From assembly GCF_030815955.1 (NCBI RefSeq), contig NZ_JAUSXK010000001.1, positions 1,984,001 through 2,048,000 of the forward strand: a stretch of 64,000 nucleotides of DNA, in the 5' to 3' direction. Below, one piece after another: positions 54,203 through 62,090 of the stretch. A program made the position numbers and the translations under genes. The notes under the pieces were generated by a model. That model was not told the DNA's origin, did no database searches, and saw only the letters and a program-made list of their open reading frames with translations. The number at the start of each line of letters is the position of its first letter. Position 1 is the first letter of the stretch. Source of the stretch: Microbacterium murale. Its GTDB lineage: Bacteria; Actinomycetota; Actinomycetes; Actinomycetales; Microbacteriaceae.

Positions 54203-55489
54203 ATGCAGTTGCAGCAGCACAAGACACGGCGGGTTCTCATTGCAGGAGCCCTGACGGCGGCGACCGTCGCCGGGCTCGCCGGATGCGCGGGAGGTGGAAC
54301 AGGCGCCGATGGCAAGACCGAGATCACGTTCTCGTACCTGTGGGGCGGAGCCGAAGCGGAGGCGCTGGAGCAGATCATCGCCGACTTCAATGAGAGCCAG
54401 GACGAGATCGTCGTGAAGGGCGTCTCCAGCCCGGATCAGCAGAAGCAGCTCACCTCGATGTCGTCATCGAGCGGTTCGTTCGACATCTCGGACAACTTCG
54501 GCAACAACGTCGGTGCGTGGGCGTCGAAGGGCGTTCTCGCTCCCCTGGACGGGGCGATCGCGGCAGAGGGCATCGACGTCGACGACTTCATTCCCAGCGC
54601 GATGGACCAGATGAGCTACGACGGCACGACGTATGCGCTTCCCATCGCCATCCACAGCTTCCAACTGCTCTACAACAAGACTCTCCTCGACGAGGCGGGC
54701 ATCACGCCGCCCACCACGATGGACGAGCTCGCCGCAGCGGCGCAGAAGCTCACTGTCGTCGACTCGGGCAAGATCACGCAGCTCGGACTCGGTTCCGCCA
54801 ATGACAGCACAACGCTCACCACGCTGGGCTTCGCATTCGGCGGCGCATGGGACGGCGAAGACGGCCCGACTCCCGCGGATGCCGGCAACCTCGAGGCGCT
54901 GGATTGGTACCAGGAGAACATCGTCGAGCCCGTCGGTGCGGATGCCCTCTCGACCTTCGTCTCGGGTCAGGGCGAGTATCTCTCGGCCCAGGATCCGTTC
55001 TTCAGCGGCAAGGTCGCGATGATCATCGACGGCGAATGGCGTGCGGCGAGCGCAGGCAAGGTCGCACCTGAGCTCGACTGGGGTGTCACCGCGATTCCTG
55101 CTGCATCTCCCGATCTGGAGAACAGCACTCAGGTGACCGCCAGCACGCTGTTCATCCCGGCGAACTCGAAGCACAAGGATGAGGCCGCGGAATTCCTGGC
55201 CTACCTCGTCAGCGAGGAGCCGATGGAGAAGTTCAGCCTCGCGCTCGGCAACCTGCCCGCTCGTGTGTCGCTCACAGGCAGCGACGCGTATGCCGACCTG
55301 GAGAACTTCGGAGTCTGGGCGGAGGCGGCCACCTCTCCCAACGCGCAGTCGCTCGCGAGCGCGCCGTACAGCGCCGAGTACGCGGCTGACCTGAAGACGG
55401 CGTTCGACGAGGTCGTCAGGCTGACTTCGACGCCGGAGGATGCCATCGCCACGGTCGAATCGCGCATGGCGAACTACTCGCAGAAGTGA
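54203..55489 (+). CDS. Extracellular sugar-binding lipoprotein of the NanE/ROK locus
   Basis: The 428-residue protein has a lipoprotein signal ending in VAGLAGCAGG and a CUT1-type binding core (KTEITFSYLWGGAEAEALEQII). GGAG lies about eight bases before ATG 54203. It starts the transporter-NanE-kinase operon. Its ligand is probably an amino-sugar-containing compound, given the downstream epimerase and kinase. Confidence 0.9.
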   Translation: MQLQQHKTRRVLIAGALTAATVAGLAGCAGGGTGADGKTEITFSYLWGGAEAEALEQIIADFNESQDEIVVKGVSSPDQQKQLTSMSSSSGSFDISDNFGNNVGAWASKGVLAPLDGAIAAEGIDVDDFIPSAMDQMSYDGTTYALPIAIHSFQLLYNKTLLDEAGITPPTTMDELAAAAQKLTVVDSGKITQLGLGSANDSTTLTTLGFAFGGAWDGEDGPTPADAGNLEALDWYQENIVEPVGADALSTFVSGQGEYLSAQDPFFSGKVAMIIDGEWRAASAGKVAPELDWGVTAIPAASPDLENSTQVTASTLFIPANSKHKDEAAEFLAYLVSEEPMEKFSLALGNLPARVSLTGSDAYADLENFGVWAEAATSPNAQSLASAPYSAEYAADLKTAFDEVVRLTSTPEDAIATVESRMANYSQK

Positions 55490-55499
55490 CGTTCGCACC

Positions 55500-56468
55500 A
55501 TGACCGTCACCACAGCTTCGAGCCGGATCCGGCAGGGCGCGCGTCCTGCCGGATCCGGCGGCGGTCGCCGGCCCCGTCGGCGGCGGTCGACCCTCATCGG
55601 TCTCGCATTCGCGGCGCCGTTCATCGTCGGATTCCTGTTCCTGTTCGCCTATCCGATCGCAGCATCCGCGTATTACAGCTTCACCGACTTCAACCTGTTC
55701 CAGTCCCCGGAGTGGGTCGGTCTCGACAACTACGTGCAGATGTTCAACGACGGCGTCTTCTGGAAGTCCCTCGCGAACACCGCTGTCTTGACGGTCTTCG
55801 GCGTGCCGCTGTCGATCGGGATCGCTCTGGCGGGCGCGCACCTGCTCAACACTCCGGTTCGCGGGCAGCCGCTGTACCGTGCGCTCGTCTATCTGCCGTC
55901 GATCGTGCCGGTCGTGGTCGGTGGCTATCTGTGGCGCTGGATGCTGAACGCGGAGTACGGGTTCGTCAACTTCTTCCTGTCGTGGTTCGGGATCGAAGGA
56001 CCGGCATGGCTGCAGAACCCCGACTTCACCAAGCCGTCGATCATCTTCCTGTCGCTGTGGACTGTGGGCGGAACGATGATCATCTACCTCGCTGCCCTGC
56101 AGGAGGTGCCGAAGGAGCTGTACGAGGCGGCCGAACTCGACGGCGCCGGGATCTGGCGTCGATTCACGAACGTCACCTGGCCGACAGTCTCTCCCGTCAC
56201 CCTGTTCCAGGTCATCGTGAGCATCATTGGTTTCCTGCAGATCTTCGCTCAGCCGTACATCATGGCGCAGGAGCGGCTCAACCAGGCCAGCTCCGGTCCA
56301 GGTCAGTCGATGCTCTCGTATGCGATGTACCTGTACCAGAACGCGTTCGTCTTCCTGAAGATGGGATACGCCTCGGCGATGGCCTGGACCCTGTTCCTCG
56401 TGACGTTGGCCGTGAGCCTCATCGTGCTCGCGACCTCGAAGAAGTGGGTGCACGATGGCAGTGATTGA
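55500..56468 (+). CDS. Carbohydrate ABC transporter permease, MalF-like
   Basis: The 322-residue permease has an Arg-rich cytoplasmic start, six hydrophobic segments (first near LIGLAFAAPFIVGFLFLFAYP) and EAA motif PKELYEAAELDGAGIWRRF. ATG 55500 is ten bases after the binding-protein stop; the earlier frame lies inside that gene. It overlaps the next permease by 14 bases. Confidence 0.92.
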   Translation: MTVTTASSRIRQGARPAGSGGGRRPRRRRSTLIGLAFAAPFIVGFLFLFAYPIAASAYYSFTDFNLFQSPEWVGLDNYVQMFNDGVFWKSLANTAVLTVFGVPLSIGIALAGAHLLNTPVRGQPLYRALVYLPSIVPVVVGGYLWRWMLNAEYGFVNFFLSWFGIEGPAWLQNPDFTKPSIIFLSLWTVGGTMIIYLAALQEVPKELYEAAELDGAGIWRRFTNVTWPTVSPVTLFQVIVSIIGFLQIFAQPYIMAQERLNQASSGPGQSMLSYAMYLYQNAFVFLKMGYASAMAWTLFLVTLAVSLIVLATSKKWVHDGSD

Positions 56469-57315
56469 GACGACCTCACGCACGCCTCGCCGGCGTCGGC
56501 ATCTCACTCGGCGGGTCAGGCAGCAGATCTCGGTCGCGCTGCTCGCGCTGGTGTTCCTGTTCCCGCTGCTGGTGATGCTGTCCACGGCGTTCAAGACCCC
56601 GACCGACATCTTCTCCTCGCCGCCGACCCTGCTTCCGGCCGAATGGACGCTCGACAACTTCGCGAAGGCCTTCGACCAGATCCCGATCTGGCGATACCTC
56701 GGCAACACCCTGTTCGTCTCGGGGATGTGCATCCTGGGCACGGTCATCTCGTGCCCGCTGGTCGCGTACGCACTGGCGAAGGTGCGCTGGCGCGGGTCAC
56801 GGCCACTGCTCATCCTCGTCCTGGCGACGATGATGCTGCCGCCGCAGGTGACGCTGATTCCGCTGTTCCTCGTCTGGAACGGACTCGGAGCGACGAACTC
56901 GTACCTGCCACTGATCGTTCCCGCGTTCCTCGGCACACCGTTCTTCATCTTCATGATCCGGCAGTTCCTTCTCGCGGTGCCGGACGAGTTGATCGAGGCT
57001 GCGCGGTTGGATGGCGCATCCGAGTTCCGCACCTACGCGACCATCGTGCTGCCGCTGGCCCGCCCGGCGATCATCACGGCAGCGATCTTCCAGTTCGTCT
57101 GGGCGTGGACCGACTTCCTCAACCCCCTCATCTATCTGAACGACGAGTCCACTTATACGCTGTCGCTGGGGCTGTACGCCTTCTTCGGTGAGAATGACGT
57201 CGCGTGGGGACCGCTGATGGCGGCGTGCGTGCTGTTCACCCTCCCTGCGGTCGTCATCTTCCTCATCGGGCAGAAGTTCTTCATCGGCGGCGCGACCGCA
57301 GGAGCATTGAAATGA
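56455..57315 (+). CDS. Carbohydrate ABC transporter permease, MalG-like
   Basis: The 286-residue permease has six membrane segments and EAA motif VPDELIEAARLDGASEFRTY. It starts inside the end of the MalF-like gene and overlaps nanE by ATGA, so all are translationally coupled. No ATPase is encoded in the locus. Confidence 0.92.
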   Translation: MAVIETTSRTPRRRRHLTRRVRQQISVALLALVFLFPLLVMLSTAFKTPTDIFSSPPTLLPAEWTLDNFAKAFDQIPIWRYLGNTLFVSGMCILGTVISCPLVAYALAKVRWRGSRPLLILVLATMMLPPQVTLIPLFLVWNGLGATNSYLPLIVPAFLGTPFFIFMIRQFLLAVPDELIEAARLDGASEFRTYATIVLPLARPAIITAAIFQFVWAWTDFLNPLIYLNDESTYTLSLGLYAFFGENDVAWGPLMAACVLFTLPAVVIFLIGQKFFIGGATAGALK

Positions 57316-58016
57316 CGCATCACCTTCCCGCCGCCCTGGAGGCGCTCACCGGCGGCCTCGTCGTCTCCGTGCAGGCGGATGACGGAACACCCGTGCGCAA
57401 TGTGGAGGTCATCGCCGCGCTCGCCGAGTCGGCGCTGCTCGGTGGTGCGCACGGGCTGCGACTGAATGGCCCGGACGACGTTCGGCGTCTCCGGCCGGTC
57501 ACTGAGCTGCCGATCATCGGCCTGCACAAGGTGCATAACGGGATCCGCAACGTCATCACGCCTGAGATCGGCCTCGCGGTCGGTCTGGCCGAAGCCGGGG
57601 CCGACATCATCGCCGTTGATGCGACGGTCGAGCAGCTCGGTGCGCGGTTCGACATGCTGCGTGAGATCGCGGATGCGACGCGGCGGCCGGTGATGGCTGA
57701 CGTCTCGACCTTCGAAGAGGGGGTTCTGGCGTGGGAGAACGGCGCTTCGGTCGTCGGCACGACACTCTCGGGATACACCCCGGAGTCGAGGCGAGCGGTG
57801 GGGGCGGGTTCGATCGATGATCCGGATCTGCGGCTGGTCGCTGAACTCGTCGCAGCCGGCATTCCCACTATGGCGGAGGGCCGCTATCGGACGCCGTCCC
57901 AGGTCGCCGCTGCGTTCGATGCCGGCGTGCTCGCCGTCGTCGTCGGCGGCGCGATCACCGACCCCATCGCGATCACGAGGCGTTTCGTCGACCTCGCATC
58001 CGGCGCGCGCGCATGA
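57312..58016 (+). CDS. nanE: N-acylmannosamine-6-phosphate 2-epimerase
   Basis: NanE converts ManNAc-6-P to GlcNAc-6-P. The 234-residue TIM-barrel has family segments GGLVVSVQA at the N-terminus, GLHKVHNG, DATVEQLG, MADVSTFEEG and the phosphate-binding MAEGRYRTP and VVVGGAITDP. ATG 57312 overlaps the permease stop, and its own stop overlaps the ROK kinase start, so import, phosphorylation and epimerisation are one unit. No NanA lyase or sialidase is in the window, so the pathway may start from ManNAc or a ManNAc conjugate rather than free sialic acid. Confidence 0.92.
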   Translation: MTHHLPAALEALTGGLVVSVQADDGTPVRNVEVIAALAESALLGGAHGLRLNGPDDVRRLRPVTELPIIGLHKVHNGIRNVITPEIGLAVGLAEAGADIIAVDATVEQLGARFDMLREIADATRRPVMADVSTFEEGVLAWENGASVVGTTLSGYTPESRRAVGAGSIDDPDLRLVAELVAAGIPTMAEGRYRTPSQVAAAFDAGVLAVVVGGAITDPIAITRRFVDLASGARA

Positions 58017-58948
58017 TCATCGGCGTCGACATCGGGGGTACGAAGATCGCCGCCGCAGGGTTCGTGGCCGATGATTCCGCCGGCCTGAAGATGTCGACCG
58101 ACGTGCGCACTGCGGCCACGCCCTCCGCTGCCGGCGGCGTGGCGGTCGTGCGGGCAGTGTCCGAGCTCATCGCCAGCCTGTCGGATGCGTCGCAGATCAC
58201 CGCGATGGGTATCGGAACGGCGGGCGTGGTCGGCAGCGATGGCAGCATCTCCTCGGCGACGGATGCCATCGCCGGATGGGTCGGCTTCCCGCTGCGCGCG
58301 GCGCTGGCGGATGCTGCGAGCTCCGGTCGTGGTGCGGATGTGCGGGTCGCGGTCGTGAATGACGTGCATGCCGCCGCAGTCGCGGAGGCGCGGATCGGTG
58401 CAGGCGCGGGGAGCGACAGCATCCTGATGGTCGCCGTCGGAACGGGGATCGGCGGGGCCGCGATATTCGCCGACGGGCTGCACCGTGGGGCGACGGGCAC
58501 CGCCGGATCGTTGGGGCACATGGAGGTCGCGATGCCGGAGTCGTCGGCGGCGCGGCGATGTCCGTGCGGTGGACATGCGCACGTCGAAGCCGTCGCGTCG
58601 GGGCCGGCGATGGAGCAGACGTACCTGGAACGGGTCGGAACGCGTGCTGGTCTTCGCGAGATCGCTCGCCTCGCGACTGGGGGCGACCCGGTCGCGATCG
58701 AGGTGATCGCGGAGGGTGCGCGATTCCTCGGCCGAGCACTCGCCTCGGCCAATGCACTGCTGGACGTCGACACGATCGTGATCGGTGGGGGCGTCGCCGA
58801 GATCGGTGAGCGGTACCTGGCCGCCGTCGAGTCGAGTTACCGCGCGGCGGCGATGCCAGGACCTGCGCGTGCCCGCATCGTGCCGGCCGGGCTCGCGGTG
58901 AACGCCACGCTCACAGGCGCAGCGATCCTGGCTCACACCTTGTCGTGA
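58013..58948 (+). CDS. ROK-family sugar kinase, probable ManNAc kinase
   Basis: The 311-residue protein has the ATP motif DIGGTK (6-11), catalytic Asp117 in VVNDVHAA, GTGIGG near 143, and the ROK zinc region with His169 and C183-P-C185-G. Two family positions differ: the Glu of the usual E-x-G-H is Ser, and the third zinc Cys is His190. Loss of that Glu is seen in NanK-type rather than glucokinase-type ROK enzymes, which suits a ManNAc kinase next to nanE (inference). It overlaps nanE by ATGA and its end overlaps the converging glyoxalase gene by 16 bases. Confidence 0.86.
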   Translation: MIIGVDIGGTKIAAAGFVADDSAGLKMSTDVRTAATPSAAGGVAVVRAVSELIASLSDASQITAMGIGTAGVVGSDGSISSATDAIAGWVGFPLRAALADAASSGRGADVRVAVVNDVHAAAVAEARIGAGAGSDSILMVAVGTGIGGAAIFADGLHRGATGTAGSLGHMEVAMPESSAARRCPCGGHAHVEAVASGPAMEQTYLERVGTRAGLREIARLATGGDPVAIEVIAEGARFLGRALASANALLDVDTIVIGGGVAEIGERYLAAVESSYRAAAMPGPARARIVPAGLAVNATLTGAAILAHTLS

Positions 58949-59298
58949 ACCGTCACACGGTACCCGTCGGGATCCGCGAACGTGAACGTCCGGCCGAACG
59001 GCCCGTCGATGGGCGCCGCGGTGATGGTCACGTCGGCGGCCACGAGCGCATCGTGCAACTGCTGCGCGTCGGTCGCGTGCATCCAGAGTGCGATTCCGGC
59101 GCCGGGCTGCGCGAGCAACGAGAGGTCGACGTCGGGGGTCGCCTCACGCACCGCGAAGGCGACCGGCTGGGTGTTGAACACCACGGCGTGCGGTGGCCCG
59201 GGCTGCCTCGACAGTCCGAGGTGCTGCTCGTAGAACGCGGCGGAGCGTTCGAGGTCGCTGACCTGAAGTGAGATGAAGTCGGGGCCGGTGATGGGCAT
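58933..59298 (-). CDS. Glyoxalase/VOC-family protein
   Basis: The 121-residue protein has the two beta-alpha-beta-beta-beta modules of the vicinal oxygen chelate fold (DFISLQVSDLERSAAFYEQHLGL and the closing TFADPDGYRVTVHD). Such proteins act as dioxygenases, glyoxalases or drug-binding resistance proteins; role here is unknown. It diverges from a MarR gene with two perfect operators between. Confidence 0.85.
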   Translation of the reverse strand: MPITGPDFISLQVSDLERSAAFYEQHLGLSRQPGPPHAVVFNTQPVAFAVREATPDVDLSLLAQPGAGIALWMHATDAQQLHDALVAADVTITAAPIDGPFGRTFTFADPDGYRVTVHDKV

Positions 59299-59317
59299 GA
59301 TGTCTCCTATCGATCTA

Positions 59318-59361
59318 TGTCAGTTTTCTGACATCGATCACCGTATGTCAGACTACTGACA
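59318..59361. promoter_or_regulatory. Two MarR operators
   Basis: TGTCAG-TTTT-CTGACA (59318-59333) and TGTCAG-ACTA-CTGACA (59346-59361) are both perfect palindromes 28 bp apart. The second ends on the first base of the MarR ATG. They should control both the VOC and MarR genes. Confidence 0.85.
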
Positions 59362-59825
59362 TGGGTCAATCCGTCATCCAGCTGGACAGCTCGCTGGGCT
59401 ACCTCCTCAAAGAAGCATCCAGTGCCCTTCGCCTCGCCATGGAGGACGCGTTGCGACCGCTCGGCATGACGATCACTCACTATTCGTGCCTCGAGCTGCT
59501 CGCGCAGCGCCCCGGCTTGTCGAACTCCGAGCTCGCCCGCGGAACCTTCGTGACGCGCCAGTCGATGAACGTGCTGCTTCAGCGGCTCGAGAAGGAGGGT
59601 GTCGTCTCTCGGCCGGCGAGTGCGGCAACGGGGCGCACGCTTCCGACGGAGCTCACAGACCGTGGCCGAGAGCAGCTCGCCGGCGCGAGTGCTGCGGTCA
59701 AGCGGGTGGAGGATGCGATGTTGAGCGGGCTCGCGAAGGATGCGCAGGACCAGCTCCGTACGCACCTGAAGAGCTGCGTCGATGCGCTGGAGGGCGGCAG
59801 GCCTTCATCGTCCCCGAGGGTTTGA
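59361..59825 (+). CDS. MarR-family regulator
   Basis: The 154-residue protein has the MarR fold (MTITHYSCLELLAQRPGLSNSELARGTFVTRQSMNVLLQRLEKEGVVSR, wing PASAATGRTLPTELTDRG). ATG 59361 overlaps an operator and has no Shine-Dalgarno, so a leaderless mRNA is likely. It represses itself and the divergent VOC gene by the two palindromes. Confidence 0.9.
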   Translation: MGQSVIQLDSSLGYLLKEASSALRLAMEDALRPLGMTITHYSCLELLAQRPGLSNSELARGTFVTRQSMNVLLQRLEKEGVVSRPASAATGRTLPTELTDRGREQLAGASAAVKRVEDAMLSGLAKDAQDQLRTHLKSCVDALEGGRPSSSPRV

Positions 59826-59901
59826 TCTCGATCTTTCTGGATGCTGGCGGCTGCCTATAGACGTCACGCTGGGCCACGCCTCACTCTGGTGACCAGCGGC
59901 G

Positions 59902-60492
59902 TCAGAGTGCTCGAGCGCGGGCGTAGGTGAGGATGACGACGCCACTCGGGGAGATGATGCTGTCGCTGAGACGAAACTGAGTCGTCCGGCTTTCGTGATC
60001 GAACATCCGTTTCCCCGCTCCGATGACGAGGGGGAAGATCAGGATGCGATATTCGTCGACGAGGTCATGTGCCGCAAGAGACCGGACCAGAGTTCCGCTG
60101 CCGAAGACGACGAGATCGCCGTCGTTGCGCGCCATGAGCTCGCCGACGCCACCGGGAAGACCTCCGTCGACGATGTGGGAGTTCTGCCACGGAGATTCGA
60201 GGGGCGAGGAAGTCACGACGTACTTGGGCATCCGATTCATGGCGGCGATGGCCGGAACGGATTCATCGGCCCCGGCCCACGCGGCGCGAAGGGTCTCGTA
60301 AGAGCGGCGCCCCAGCAGCATCCCGGCCGCGCGAACCGTCGCGTCTTGCATGAAGTCGTCGACCACGTCGTCGCTGAGGGGCGGCACCCAGCCGCCGTGA
60401 TCAAAGCCGCCATCCCTGTCCTCGTCGGATGACAGCGGCGACTGGATGACGCCGTCGATGCTGCTGAAGTTCACGACGACTATTCGCCCCAT
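59902..60492 (-). CDS. Dihydrofolate reductase-like (RibD C-terminal) protein
   Basis: The 196-residue protein has the RibD C-terminal/YyaP-type reductase fold: VVVNFSSIDGVIQSP, LLGRRSYETL, DLVVFGSGTLVRSL and a final strand pair. It probably binds NADPH, but folate reduction is doubtful for this subgroup. The upstream region carries two TGCAAC-type palindromes like that of the SRPBCC/ArsR operon, which makes this gene a predicted member of that ArsR regulon. Genomes often encode these three protein types together. Confidence 0.87.
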   Translation of the reverse strand: MGRIVVVNFSSIDGVIQSPLSSDEDRDGGFDHGGWVPPLSDDVVDDFMQDATVRAAGMLLGRRSYETLRAAWAGADESVPAIAAMNRMPKYVVTSSPLESPWQNSHIVDGGLPGGVGELMARNDGDLVVFGSGTLVRSLAAHDLVDEYRILIFPLVIGAGKRMFDHESRTTQFRLSDSIISPSGVVILTYARARAL

Positions 60493-60552
60493 GTCAGACC
60501 TCCGGAAGGTGGTGTCGGTGTCGCGGCGGCCGATGGTTCATGACCGCACAGG

Positions 60553-60598
60553 TGCAACCCTAAGGTTGCATCAGTTATAACGCAACCCCGGAGTTGCA
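60553..60598. promoter_or_regulatory. Two ArsR-type operators upstream of the RibD-type reductase
   Basis: TGCAAC-N6-GTTGCA at 60553-60570 (perfect) and (C)GCAAC-N6-GTTGCA at 60581-60598 (one change). Arms and spacing equal the site at 36820-36837. They lie 60-105 bases before the reductase start. Confidence 0.78.
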
Positions 60599-60613
60599 GC
60601 AGGACGGTCCGCG

Positions 60614-61006
60614 TCATCCACGCGCATCGATGATGCGCAGGTGGGCACCCAAGCGGCGCATGACATCAGTCTGCGGGTCGGCGTCGGTGATGACCCCGGC
60701 AGCGTCCTCGAATCCGATCACGCCGTAAGGTGAGGCCGCCCCGATCTTCTCGGACGATCCCAGGACGTACGTCTCGGCGGCGCGCGAGGCCAAGACGCGC
60801 TTCATGGCCGCCTCGTCCGGGTCGCCGGTGGTCAGCCCGCTCTCGGGATGGATTCCGGTAACCCCGAGAAAGAAGACGTCGGCGGAGATGCGCTCCGCGG
60901 CCTCGACTGCAGCAGCGCCGCTCGCCACGGCGGAGTGCTTGAAGAGGCGACCGCCGAGCATGAACACGTCGACGCTCGGATGCTCGATCAGTGCCGCGGC
61001 GACGGT
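60614..61006 (-). pseudogene. C-terminal remnant of a DeoR-family regulator
   Basis: The frame encodes about 130 residues of the DeoR sugar-phosphate-sensing domain: VAAALIEHPSVDVFMLGGRLF, ADVFFLGVTGIHPESGLTTGDPDEAAMKR and SSEKIGAASPYGVIGF. An in-frame TGA at 61007-61009 precedes it, and the 200 bases beyond contain no DeoR-like helix-turn-helix in any frame, so the N-terminal half is missing by deletion rather than a simple frameshift. GTG 60967 could start a 117-residue peptide, but without a DNA-binding domain it is probably non-functional. Confidence 0.75.
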
Positions 61007-61128
61007 TCAGGGGAGGCTGGCCGCTGGGGGCGCGGACGCTACGTGGGGCGTGCCGCTCGAGTCGGGTTTTCGCCGTCATCGGACGATCAGCTATGGGCCG
61101 CGTGGCGGGTATCTCGGCGAAAGCGGAA

Positions 61129-61159
61129 GGGAGTGCAGGTGACCGTGGCCTGCACTCCC
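61129..61159. terminator. Stem-loop downstream of the esterase gene
   Basis: A perfect 11-bp stem (GGGAGTGCAGG, 61129-61139 with 61149-61159) around nine bases. It lies 60 bases beyond the esterase stop on the minus strand and probably terminates the MFS-esterase transcript. Confidence 0.65.
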
Positions 61160-61219
61160 TTGCCTGCCTAGCGTCGCCAACGACCACGGACCGATACCTC
61201 CGACGCTGCTCAGGTGCGC

Positions 61220-62090
61220 CTAGCGCGTATGGCAGGTCTTCAAGTAGCTCAGGAATGAGGCTTGCAGCCCGGTGACGTGTGTTTCGTGCAGTAGCGCGCT
61301 CGACACGTCCTGCGAGCGTCCCTTGCTGTGGAGGTCTTCCACGAGCGAGAGCACGTTGCGCGCGATTCGTCGATAGACCGGCATCTCCCCGAGAAGTTCG
61401 AGCTCGTTCAATGTGACGTGCAACCGCGGGCCTGCCGAGTCGGTGCTGGGGGCGGGGAGGTTTTCGGCGAGCGTGAACATCTGGCTGTCCGCGCTCTCGA
61501 TGCCGGGGGGTGCCGGCGCCGAAGGTGGAGAACGGAGCCGCGTTTCGTAGCCATGCGTACAGCGCGAAAAGCCCTCCATAGGAGTATCCGAAGAGGCCGT
61601 GCCCGGACTCGCTGACACGGAACTGTGCTTGGAGGTGAGGGTGGAGTTCGGCGGTCAAGAAGTCGAGGAAGGCATCCGCGCGAGTGTCAGCCAAGTTCGC
61701 GAGGTAAGCGTCCGCTTCCTCCTGTGTCATCGCCCCCGTCTCGCGGGCCGCTCTCAGCGTGTCCACCAGCTCGTCGCTGACGGGCTCTCCCGGAGGGACC
61801 AGGTCGCGGTTGCGAAGCTGCGCCCAGCCTGCGGCCTCTTCGCCGGTGTATCCGATGGTGACTTGGATGTAGGGGGCGATCGTCAGGAAGGGGTCTGCCT
61901 GGGTGACGATGAGGGGCGCGGTGAGGCCCACCGCCCAGTTGCCGTCCACCACGTAGATCAGCGGCAGGGGTTCTGTGGAGTCTGCGTAGCCGGGGGGTGT
62001 GGTGACCCAGACACCGTAGCGGTGTCCTGACTGTGCGGTGATCTCGAAGTACTCCGTGTCCGGCAAGCAGCCGTGCAGTATCTCGCTCAT
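61220..62090 (-). pseudogene. Alpha/beta-hydrolase esterase (PF00756-like), frameshifted
   Basis: The protein begins MSEILHGCLPDTEYFEIT and has the nucleophile elbow GYSYGG (in HGLFGYSYGGLFALYAW near residue 140) and DGNWAVG, typical of Fes/IroE-type esterases. At the six-base run 61505-61510 one extra base breaks the frame after FSTFGAGTP, and the C-terminal part GIESADSQMFTLAENLP through the histidine-bearing end continues in another frame to 61220. Removing one base gives about 289 residues, a normal length. ATG 62090 overlaps the MFS stop by ATGA, so the two genes form one unit. Confidence 0.82.
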
